Shown here one piece after another: positions 55,466 through 64,000 of a DNA stretch of 64,000 nucleotides. How positions within the stretch are numbered: position 1 is the first letter of the stretch; every line of letters begins with the position of its first letter. This stretch comes from Halichondria panicea (taxonomy: Eukaryota; Porifera; Demospongiae; Suberitida; Halichondriidae). Made by a program: the position numbers and the translations under genes. The DNA lies in contig NC_087384.1 of assembly GCF_963675165.1 (NCBI RefSeq), forward strand, positions 6,699,682-6,763,681, written 5' to 3'. The notes under the pieces are model-generated. The model saw only the letters and a list, made by a program, of their open reading frames with translations. It was not told the origin of the DNA and did no database searches.

Positions 55466-57961
55466 ATGGCTACAAGATATAGCCAGCTCAATATTGATAT
55501 TGATACTCTGAAGCAGAAGACTGGGGTAACAGATACCCAGCTAGACCAAACAATTGAGCAAGAAAAATTAATGAGCTTGGCCAGTTTACTTGGCAGCTAT
55601 GAAAAGTTTGTCCCAGGATTTCATCTCAATAACACTGATATAGCGGATCTGAAGGATTGTGCCTTTAGGAATGGCTATCGACAGGCCATGTATGAAGCTC
55701 TGAAGAAATGGGAAAACATAATCCTTGACTTCACTTATCGGTCGTTGTTGGAGATTTTGATTAGTCTTCGTGAAGGAGTTTTGGCTGACCAAGTGTGTAG
55801 GACTTGTGAGTTACTTATAAATAGCTACAATCTGTGTTTTCATCATTTCTTGTGCTCCAGTCATCCAGACACAAGCCAGTGAGCCCAATAAAGAAGACAC
55901 TGTGTCTTTGTCACCTGCACCAGGTTCAGTATACTTTGTAGTATGGATTCAAGCATTAATTTTTGTTTCTGTTACCATAGATAGAATGATAGGGCCACCA
56001 ATTCGTGACTCAGTTGAACCAAATTTGACGACAGGTAACTTTTAATGTAGTTTTGATGTAGTAACGTACGTACATTATATTAGGCACTGCAACTGCTGAC
56101 CACATAAAAGAATTTGAGACGAGGTTTATGGTTCTTCAAAAGATAGCTCTTAAAGAAATAACTGAGAAACGAATACCCGTGACTGATTTCCGCCAAACAC
56201 TCATGATAATGCCAAGCTCTATCAAAAATGAAAACAAAGATTTTATCAAATCAAACTATTCCTTGTTTGAAAAAGCTAAATCGATTGAAAGCATCTTTTT
56301 GGAGATCAATTTTTACATAAGCTTTATTGATTTCAGCCTTCTTGAGCATATCATAGAGCAATTTGGTAGTGATAGTCTGAAACAAGACATGAGCAGCTAT
56401 GCAGAAGACATGAGACAGTTCAGAATGAAAACCTCTGTTAGCGAAGCACTTGACCATCTTCCGAGAAGTTCAGATGCTCCTGCTGGTTACTCTCGTCTAA
56501 CAGTGAAATTTGCTTTTGATATTCAGACAGCAACTCTTGAAGACGTAGACAAATACAGGAAACGTTTCGCTAGTGATTTCTCACTCTCCCAGCTAGCCCT
56601 TTCTTTGTTTGACCTCCAGGAGAGCTCACTACTGGTTACATGGCTAGTGCCTGCCGCTGTAGGAGCAATGATCAGTGATCAAGTGCAGAAGAAGAGGTCT
56701 TTTTTCTTTTTAAGCAACAATATTCTCAAGCTATCACTTGAAGGAGAATGTCTCTACCCTTTCATGCCGATGGTAAAGGTAAGTGTTTAATTCTGCCCCT
56801 AATCAGATGAATTTTGTCTCTACAGGTTAGTCAGTCAGGTACAGAGAGATCTGGTGGTGCTATGATTGAAGCTGGAGCTTCGATCACTCGTAAACCACAT
56901 CAAAGGATAGCGGAGCGAATCAACCTCAAACCTAATCATCGTGGACTGGCTATTGTTGTACCATTCCATTCATTGTTGGACCTAACGGACGTGCTCATGA
57001 GGAAATTGAGATTTGATATTTACGAACCTCAAGATGAACCATCCCTAACGTCATACATGCAAGCTGTAGATCTTGTGGAGCTGAAACACCATCCCATAAT
57101 AGTGGTGGTATATGGACGTGGAGTGAGTGGTAATCTTCTACGCACTGATATTGGTTATATCGACATCAAGGAAGATATTATGGCACCACTATTCCCTCCT
57201 ATTGCCACACACCTTGCTGACAACCTAAAGATATTCCTGTTTATTGTCATATCCGACTCTTATGAACGCTATGGTCCACATTTCGTTGAAGCAATCTGGG
57301 AAAACTGCATTGTTGGTTATATTGCATGTGATAATCTCAATGATGTGCTGTGGGTGACAGACATCGTACGGGACAGACTGGCACACTCTTCTCTGTCCGT
57401 GCAAGATTTTTTGACTTCAATTAGCAACCAGATTCCGCCCACCGCTACCATGACTGTGATCGACCGTCTCAAGAAGCCAGTTTACTTGCATCCTCGTGGA
57501 TCTGAGCTAATGGGAACTCACAGCAGATCACCAGGTATAGTCACATGTCTATAATGTATTCACACACTTCACATCATGCCTCACTCCCCACATTAGAATC
57601 ATCCGAGGAGTCCGATACTCTGTCACATTTAGGTGGACTATCAATTGCTGAACAATCACATCTAAGTGGACCGCATGAGCCAGTTTACTTGCATCCTCGT
57701 AGATCTGAACTAATGGAAACTCACAGCGGATCACAAGGTATAGTCACATGTCTATAACACACTTCACATCATGCCTCACTCCCCACATTAGGATTATCCG
57801 GGGAATCTGGTTATCTGTCACATCCAAGTGGACTATCAATTGCTGAACAATCAATTGATTTTACTGGTCTACTGGAACAACCAATTGAGGAGGAGCTGAA
57901 AACTAAATCCAAGGGTGCCAAAGCAATAAAAGAGTCCCCGAAGCAGAGTCCTTTAAATTGA
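55466..57961 (+). CDS. Array unit 15: Death-domain/pseudocaspase protein, 7 exons, 723 aa
   Basis: Exons 55466-55805, 55861-55923, 55981-56034, 56084-56778, 56826-57534, 57597-57737, 57792-57961 (2172 nt, phases consistent). This is the rightmost unit. Death fold of the EKFVPGFHLNNTDIADLKD subtype; linkers and first half of the middle exon nearly identical to unit 14. The caspase-like domain has YGRGVSG and IVISDSYER loops, so no catalytic residues. The tail is duplicated: exon 6 fuses the usual tail start to a copy of the PVYLHPRRSELMETHSGSQG end of the caspase exon with its own donor, and a seventh exon (GLSGESGYLSHPSGLS...) completes the protein. Exon 6 is phase 1-1, so it can be skipped in frame. 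Confidence 0.8.
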
Positions 57962-58119
57962 TGAAGACTCACTCTTATAGTTCTCACCTCATATTATAAT
58001 TTATATCGTATTATCCGTTCCAACAAATTCTTGTATAATATACCTTTTGTAAAATTTTTATTGACAACAGCACGTGAGATCAAAAGACAGTGAAAAAAAT
58101 ACTAATGAAACAGAGCTAG
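57962..58119. other. Convergent 3' intergenic gap
   Basis: Only 158 bp separate the stop codon of unit 15 (plus) from the stop codon of the TMEM248-like gene (minus). It is AT-rich, with TATAATATACC-type sequence. Both transcripts' 3' UTRs must overlap or end within it. The equivalent gap lies between every unit and the antisense exon copy downstream of it. Confidence 0.6.
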
Positions 58120-61100
58120 CTACTCAACGCTAGGTTTAGGGTCTGTTGGTCTGTCAGTGAGTAGTATGCCCAGTGTGAACACTAGACTGAGAGCTGCCAC
58201 CGCCACTGCTGCCAGGTACATGTGGTGGGCCGCCACTGTCTTGTCAGTCTGTGTGTGTGTGTGGAGGTGTGTGTGTGTGTGTGTGGGATGAGTGAGTGTG
58301 TGGAGGTGTGTGTGGAGGGTGGGATGAGTGTGTGTGTGTGTGGGTGTGTGTGGAGGATGGGATGAGTATACAGGTACTAAGTCCTTTAATGAACACTTAC
58401 AGTACATGCATGCCATTAATAATAATTGATTCATTATACACATAAAGCCACTTCCTAGAGTACAATCTAATGGGCTAGTCAATCATGTAACAGTGACCAC
58501 ACTACTTCAATGGACTCTATACCATTAGCATGCTAGAGTACAGTAATACAGTATAGTATACATGTACAATACAGTACAGGGTGTAGGGTTAATGACCCCA
58601 CATGCGTTATAATACAGTACAGGGTGTAGGGTTAATGACCCCACATGCGTTATAATACAGTACAGGGTGTAGGGTTAATGACCCCACATGCGTTATAATA
58701 CAGTACAGGGTGTAGGGTTAATGACCCCACATGCGTTATAATACAGTACAGGGTGTAGGGTTAATGACCCCACATACGTTATATACAGTACAGGGTGTAG
58801 GGTTAATGACCTCACATGCGTTATATACAGTACAGGGTGTAGGGTTAATGACCCCACATACGTTATATACAGTACAGGGTGTAGGGTTAATGACCTCACA
58901 TACGTTATATACAGTACAGGGTGTAGGGTTAATGACCTCACATACGTCTGGTACAGTACTGTACTGCGTTACTGTACAGTATACATGTGTATAATGGTGC
59001 AGTGGTGTGATCTCACATCGCTCAGAATGATCTTAATGATGTCGTTGACTTTGGCTCCGAACTTGTGCTCGTTGACCACTCTCACTTCACTCTCCTCAGA
59101 GCAGTCTGTTGCCATGACAATATCGGCCACCTCAGTGCCATCATTGGGGACAGTGAGATCCAATGAGTGTTGACACAAGGTAGGGCATCTTGTATCATTC
59201 ACAGCTAGCTTTCTGGGGACAGAAAAATTTATGCTCCCGATTATGCAATAATAGCTTTTACTTAATGTTATGTACTAGCACAGGTCAACAAGGATTAAAT
59301 GGTGTACACTTATACAGGAAGAGATTATAGTGAGGTCACCAGGAAGCAGTACAGTTAGTACATGTATTTAACCATAGATAGAGTTGGAAATGGAAGTGAT
59401 TTACAATGAAGTCTACGTAGTGGCTCTGGGACCATCCGTGTATCTCCTCATAACTCCCGCAAAAGCCCGGGAAACTTATTGTGTCCAATGCATACATCTC
59501 AGAGCTACCCCCATTACTGAATCACATGCCCCCTGATAGTAGGTATCAATTGGAAACGAAGAAAATATAATCTCCATTGTCGTGAAGTAGCTAGAGGTAC
59601 ACAGAGCGCTTTTTCATGCTTGTGTTCCTATGATATACATGTAGCTAAGGCTGTGTAACTAAATAGTGTCCTAGCTGTGTCCCAAATGGCCTCAAGTATG
59701 AGATGAAAGTTGATGTTTAGCAGAGAGCAACACAATTCTCATGGAATTATTTATGTTTAGCCCTCGTGTTAAAAAGTAAGCCTTGATTAAAACCGCAGAG
59801 ATACACGGATGGTTCTTCGAGGGTACTTCCGTTTCCAATCCCTCTCTACTCTATATAATAGTTAGACACTGTTTTGGAGGTGTCTATGGGATTTAGAAGC
59901 CCAAAGATTTATTAAACCAAAGTTGGATTCTTGATGGAAAACTGGAGAGGAAAAATCCAATTCGCACTGATTTAGTATCCCGAGCGTAGCGAGGGTACTA
60001 AAGTGGCTGCACCGACAAAACAGTGTCTAACTCATTTAGATACTAGTGCGCATGCGCAAACTGCTTGACTACAATACAATTACTTGACAACGGAATACTA
60101 GGTATACTAAGTAAATTTGCAGGTATACTAAGTCCCATAGTATACCTGCTCTGAGGCACTTTTCCCATGTACTTCCCATGTAGATCTTATCAACTAGTGT
60201 CTAACTATGATTTGACTTACTTGCAGTTAATGACTTGTGTTTCGAAGGTGAAGTCCTCGTGTACCTGTGGTAGTCGAGTGGGGACAGACTTAGAGGGGGC
60301 CGTGATAAGGACACTCCCATTCACTCTACAATAGCCATCAGGGCACTCTAGTGTGTGTGTGGAGGGGTGGAGGGTGTGTGTGTGTGTGGGGGGTGGTGGA
60401 GGGTGTGTGTGTGTGGGGGGTGGTGGAGGGTGTGTGTGTGTGTGGAGGGTGTGTGTGTATGTGTGTGTGTGTGGGTGGGTGTGTGTGGGTGTGTGTGGAG
60501 GATTATATCAGTGTTTACTGTGTATGCTGTTTAGGGAAACTATGGTGCTTGCTTTGGCTTACTGGTATCACTCAATGTGTCAGGTGAAACGTCCAGCCAG
60601 AAATGCACAAAGACTTGTCCATCAATCCTCTCACCATCACCTATAGTGGGGACAGATGAGTGCCTCAGTGTATGCATAGTCTTCTGGAGGGATAGTCTAC
60701 AGTCACTAGTGGACACAGCAAGTGTACAGTCACTAGTGGACACAGCAAGTGTACAGTCACTAGTGGACACAGCAAGTGTACAGTCACTAGTGGACACAGC
60801 AAGTGTACAGTCACTAGTGGACACAGCAAGTGTACAGTCACTAGTGGACACAGCAAGTGTACAGTCACTAGTGGACACAGCAAGTGTACAGTCACTAGTG
60901 GACACAGCAAGTGTACAGTCACTAGTGGACACAGCAAGTGTACAGTCACTAGTGGACACAGCAAGTGTACAGTCACTAGTGGACACAGCAAGTGTACAGT
61001 CACTAGTGGACACAGCAAGTGTACAGTCACTAGTGGACACAGCAAGTGTACAGTCACTAGTGGACACAGCAAGTGTACAGTCACTAGTGGACACAGCAAG

Positions 61101-61968
61101 TGGTACACTAATATAGATTGTTTAGTGTACATGCACGGGACATAACAGATAAATTACATTTTCTATAGCTACGTATCTACAGTAATTAGGCCCATTTCTA
61201 GAGATTATAGTACTCACATTTTATTTGTGTCCCAATCTCTTGTCCTATGAGGTTAGCCACCAACACTATATTCTTTACTTTATCCTTCTTTGCTTGATCC
61301 TTCTTTGCTTGATCCTTCTTTGATTGATCCTTCTTTGCTTGATCCTTCTTTACTTGATCCTTTACAAACTTTTCGTGCACATCGAACTCTAACTCCACAC
61401 ATGTTGTGAGCATGGTTCTGTTATTAATGATCGTCTTGTTGAATGGAGGGTAGGAGGGTAGGATGGACGATATGTTCCGATTGTTGGGTTTGGTTGATCG
61501 AGGATTGACTTTGAAGCAGTAGTTATTGTGTCCGAGTTTACCAATGTATGAGTTCCAATTCTATGTAGTGTGTGTGGCGTGTGTGTGTGGTGTGGGTGTG
61601 TGTGTGTGGTGTGTGTGTGTGGTGTGTGAGTGGGTAGATGTGTGTGGCCTGGGTGTGTGTGTGAGTGGGTAGATGTGTGTGTGTGTGTCCTAAGGACTTG
61701 CCTGCATTGCGTCCAGGTCAGGTAGCTTTGATTTCCCTGCTATATACAGTCCAATGAAAGGTAGACATACTGAGATCACAGTCAGGGTAAAGATGAAGAT
61801 ACAAGATGGTGGTTGCTTCAGAATGTATCCGAGCACACGCAGAGTGAGAATATCGCACACGATCTTCCTACATGTACTACTCTTGTCAGCCTCTCTTGAC
61901 TGCTCATTGAGGGCTAAGTTGACTCTAGAGAACTTCTTTTTAGTAACACCATTACTTTTGTGAGACAT
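58120..61968 (-). CDS. TMEM248-like: TMEM248-like two-pass membrane protein, 6 exons, 379 aa
   Basis: Exons 5' to 3': 61968-61702, 61560-61218, 60640-60563, 60347-60221, 59212-59017, 58248-58120; total 1140 nt, exactly 380 codons. Residues 42-80 carry LRVLGYILKQPPS, then a membrane helix (about 55-77); the NWNSYIGKL and NNYCFKVN segments, the NLIGQEIG segment and the CPDGYCRVNGSVLIT segment follow in TMEM248 order. The last exon supplies IILSD-TDKTVAAHHMYL and the C-terminal helix (about 347-367). Topology: short cytosolic N-terminus, lumenal or extracellular middle, short C-terminal tail, as in TMEM248/TMEM219. The first intron appears to use a GC donor (CAG|GCAAGT). Exon 2 has a lysine-rich KKDQA repeat (about six 15-bp units). 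Its last exon is the template copied throughout the array. Molecular role unknown. Confidence 0.82.
58571..58950. repeat. 42-43-bp tandem repeat, about nine copies
   Basis: The unit runs ACAGTACAGGGTGTAGGG, then TTAATGACCCCACATGCGTTATA. The first five starts (58571, 58614, 58657, 58700, 58743) are 43 bp apart; later ones are 42. It lies in the last intron of the TMEM248-like gene, between exon 5 and the C-terminal exon. It is open in several frames, but only as a repeat artefact. Confidence 0.9.
59381..59857. repeat. Foldback element in TMEM248-like intron 4
   Basis: The left arm (ATAGAGTTGGAAATGGAAGT ... GGACCATCCGTGTATCTC) is the inverse of the right arm (GAGATACACGGATGGTTC ... ACTTCCGTTTCCAATCCCTC). 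The arms are about 60-70 bp around a 330-bp interior with no coding capacity. It is a MITE-like insertion, unrelated to the CLIP-intron family. Confidence 0.6.
59858..60205. repeat. Second inverted-repeat element adjacent to the first
   Basis: It is bounded by ATAGTTAGACACT on the left and AGTGTCTAACTATG on the right, with a further internal CAGTGTCTAACTC copy near 60022 and a GCGCATGCGC palindrome near 60049. It is probably a nested or composite short element. Confidence 0.5.
60360..60505. repeat. GT-rich minisatellite in TMEM248-like intron 3
   Basis: Imperfect repeats of GTGTGTGTGTGG / GGGGTGGTGGAGG just upstream (minus sense) of exon 4. It is low complexity, and ORFs through it are artefacts. 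Confidence 0.85.
60699..61103. repeat. 27-bp minisatellite, 15 near-perfect copies
   Basis: The unit runs ACAGTCACTAGTGGACACAG, then CAAGTGT, and contains the palindrome CACTAGTG. Starts run from 60699 to 61077 at exact 27-bp spacing, with essentially no divergence, so it is very young or homogenised. It lies in TMEM248-like intron 2. Because 27 is divisible by three, long repeat-coded open frames appear on both strands, but they are not genes. Confidence 0.92.
61570..61690. repeat. GT-rich repeat in TMEM248-like intron 1
   Basis: GTGTGTGTGG-type imperfect repeats with an AGTGGGTAGATGTGTGTG sub-repeat. They fill most of the 141-bp first intron. Confidence 0.85.
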
Positions 61969-62272
61969 TGTGCTGAGCCAGCTAGCTATAAAAATGGAGT
62001 ACCAGCCCCGCCCACTTTAGAATGATGCCACACCCCTATTCAGGCGAGAGGGGTAAATATAAGGGAAAGGTCGTCTATGCTATACCATAAAAAACTAGCT
62101 GTTACCAGGCCGAGTTGTCTCTAAAATAACGCTTTGTTATATGGGAAAGGTCGTCTATAGTAGAAGCTGTAACAGTTTATGAGGGGCGTGGCTTGCAAGA
62201 CCAATCGAAGTTAAAAATTATAAATATTATTCATGCTCCATTGTTAATAGCTAGCTAGCTGGAGAGGAGACA
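61969..62272. promoter_or_regulatory. Shared upstream interval of TMEM248-like gene and receptor 2
   Basis: A 304-bp divergent intergenic interval. It contains an exact 16-bp direct repeat, GGGAAAGGTCGTCTAT, at 62063-62078 and 62143-62158 (80 bp apart), each preceded by TATAAG or TATATG-like sequence. This is the clearest candidate regulatory signal in the window; no factor can be named. Confidence 0.5.
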
Positions 62273-64000
62273 ATGGACTACAACAGTTACAGCCTAACCA
62301 CCGTGATGGAGGAGATGTCCACCATAGGCCCGGGGGAGGCCTGCAACTACACACACAGCTACTGTATCAAGGACATGAAGGAAAGTGATGTAAGTGTCCA
62401 CTGGTACATGGTTGTGAATCCCATTGAGAGAGCTATAATTAGGAGATCCATCAGTGCAGTATTTATTAGGAGATGGAGCATGTTTTGTTGCTTGTTTAAT
62501 ACGATATTAATTATGCTTTATTGGACTGTGGTATTATTACCATTTAAAAATTAAATTACGACTGCGAAATAGTATACCACAGAGCTAGAGATAGTTGGTT
62601 GTGTTTAGTCCACCTGTGCTGCACTATGCATCAGTGTGGTTTGTTCCTGTAAGTTTAAGTTTTCACATGCATGTTCTTCACATGCTTCTATTAAGCTACT
62701 GTAACATGGCACACTGTAGTATTCAGTGACTGTCAATAAAACGTTTTCTGGCACAACAAATAATCCATTTCCTACAGTTAGCATCGCATGTACCACAGGA
62801 AGCTAAACTATCTGTGAGGTTTTAACTGGCACACACCACACACACACACACACACTCCCACACACACACACAGGTTGGTAAGAACACTGCCATAGCATTG
62901 ATCAGAATGGTCGCCTCTATACTGAGGTAAGCTCTTACTGTTAGTCTGAAATATATATAAGTGGATCTAATGACATCCTCAGCAATGGTTGCATTTGAAA
63001 CCTTTGTGTGGGTTACTCCTGTGGTTTCATCTTTTCAATTCCATAATTAATGACATCCTATAATACCTACATGTCTGGTATACTGTATATCATGTTTCAG
63101 TTGTAATTTTGTGTGTGCATAATTTGCAATTGATTGGAAGAAACGCACAGAGTGAGCATCCGCATGCGTGCAATTTCCCATGCAATTCGCAAAAAATGCA
63201 ATCAGGCATGTACAGTGTCATTGCAATTGATTGACCTCGAAACCTGATATAATGGGTAATCAGTGTATCAATGCACACGCGTGTAATTGACCTCCCACAC
63301 ACACACACACATCCCACACACGCCCACACACACAGTATTCTTGGGACTGCCTCTATTATCGTGTCTGCAATCCTCAAGCGTCAAGTCAAGAGTCCAAAGG
63401 TCAGTCACTTAGTGTGTGTGCGTGCTTAAGGTAACACATTCCATACGTACATTATAGCAGCTAATACACTGCATGGCTATAATGCACTGGCTATAATGCA
63501 CTGGCTATAATGCACTGGCTATAATGCACTGGCTATAATGGACTGGCTATAATGCACTGGCTATAATGCACTGGCTATAATGCACTGGCTATAATGGACT
63601 GGCTATAATGCACGCTCTGTTTGCTCAGCCTTGTCTAAACGTGTGCAAAACTTCTCTGCTTTTACTGAAAGTGAAAGGCAGTATTGATAACAGTCCTATC
63701 TCAGCTGTTGTGCATGACCTTTCAAAAGTGTTGGGAACGTTTTATAGAAAACAGGGATTTTTGGTAGTCTTAATTTTCTCATTCATTTATCCACTGCAGG
63801 TCCATCCCATATTCGTATTGTCCATTGCAGACTTGATGCTGGCGTTCCTATGGGTGATAGGGGGTGTGCTCTGGTTAACTAGTGTCTCAAATCATCTCGT
63901 CTGGTGTTTCATGGCCACCCTCATGACTGTGGTGAGTGTGTGGGGGCGGTGTGGATCTATAGTGAGGGGGTGGATGTGTGTGGGGGCGGTGTGTATTTAG
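62273..64000 (+). CDS. Seven-transmembrane receptor 2, paralogue of receptor 1, 3' truncated by window edge
   Basis: Exons visible: 62273-62389, 62874-62926, 63336-63399, 63800-63931; the gene continues beyond 64000. Exons 2 and 3 have the same lengths (53 and 64 nt) and phases as in receptor 1, and all four align: CNYTHSYCIKDMKESD against CTGNPDRKSCFIEQDE, ILGTASIIVSAILKRQVKSPK against LLGALSIIITVIIKKQVFSPK, and VHPIFVLSIADLMLAFLWVIGG against IHPIFMLSIADCLLSLTWIVGG. The visible part covers the N-terminus (with an NYT sequon), TM1, TM2 and the start of TM3. Together with receptor 1 it brackets the array, so the two receptors probably arose by a local duplication predating or accompanying array growth. 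Confidence 0.8.
63473..63612. repeat. 14-bp tandem repeat, about nine copies
   Basis: The unit CTGGCTATAATGCA has occasional TGGACT variants and lies in the intron between exons 3 and 4 of receptor 2. Each unit contains a TATAAT hexamer, which has no promoter meaning in this setting. Confidence 0.9.

Noticed and set aside
15690-57734. Recurrent minus-strand open frames opposite the middle and caspase-like exons (68-126 aa)
   Set aside because: They mirror the conserved plus-strand exons, lack matching splice structure and known motifs, and vary where plus-strand codons vary silently.
14623-57961. Classifying the array as NLR (NACHT-LRR) immune genes
   Set aside because: I see no Walker A/B NTPase motifs or leucine-rich repeats in any frame of any unit.
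58571-58950. Interstitial telomere sequence (GTAGGGTTAATG)
   Set aside because: The AGGGTT hexamer occurs once per 42-43-bp unit and not as a contiguous TTAGGG tract.
58571-61103. CRISPR-like regular repeats (42-bp and 27-bp arrays)
   Set aside because: The repeats are directly contiguous with no unique spacers, and the genome is eukaryotic.
60540-61132. Long open frames on both strands through the 27-bp repeat (VSTSDCTLA-type repeat protein)
   Set aside because: The period is divisible by three and the units are identical, so any stop-free frame stays open. There are no splice or start signals, and it lies inside a TMEM248-like intron.

Overview
This is animal (eukaryotic) nuclear DNA. Genes are split into many short exons with GT-AG introns, the DNA is AT-leaning and rich in CA/TG microsatellites, and there are no prokaryotic operons. 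Compact introns, a TMEM248-like gene, seven-transmembrane receptors and a lineage-specific expansion of Death-domain genes suggest an early-branching metazoan, most likely a demosponge. The species is an inference.

Layout. (1) 1063-10724, minus: a complete 22-exon CLIP-170-type microtubule plus-end protein (1280 aa) with three CAP-Gly domains, a long coiled coil and two C-terminal zinc knuckles. (2) 11137-14482, plus: a complete 12-exon seven-transmembrane receptor (476 aa) sharing a 412-bp upstream interval head-to-head with the CLIP gene. (3) 14623-57961, plus: a tandem array of 15 units, about 2.9 kb apart. Each unit carries an N-terminal Death-fold exon, two tiny linker exons, one long exon with a conserved helical/alpha-beta module, one caspase-like exon and a charged tail exon. 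Units 7, 11, 12, 13, 14 and 15 have open, phase-consistent models of 650-736 aa; unit 11 requires skipping of a damaged linker exon. The other nine carry stops, frameshifts or deletions. (4) 58120-61968, minus: a six-exon TMEM248-like membrane protein (379 aa). (5) 62273 to the window edge, plus: the first four exons of a second receptor, a close paralogue of the first.

Main result. The array encodes Death-domain/pseudocaspase proteins. The caspase fold is recognisable, but no unit keeps both catalytic residues. The HG histidine survives in units 3, 4, 9 and 13; a QACxG-like cysteine (NACFG) survives only in unit 14. The loops that would form the active site are the most variable parts of otherwise near-identical proteins. 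The architecture (death fold plus dead caspase) resembles vertebrate c-FLIP and suggests regulators or decoys of death-fold signalling. That function is inference.

Second result. Between consecutive units lies an antisense copy of the last exon of the TMEM248-like gene (14 extra copies plus the presumed real one), mostly still open and encoding the C-terminal membrane anchor. The ancestral duplication unit therefore joined a Death-pseudocaspase gene to the 3' end of its convergent neighbour. Higher-order structure is visible: units 4-8 correspond to units 9-13 at an offset of about 14.4 kb, with later exon shuffling.

All exon boundaries are my reading of splice consensus and reading-frame phase. 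There is no transcript evidence, and domain identities come from recognised motifs, not a database search.
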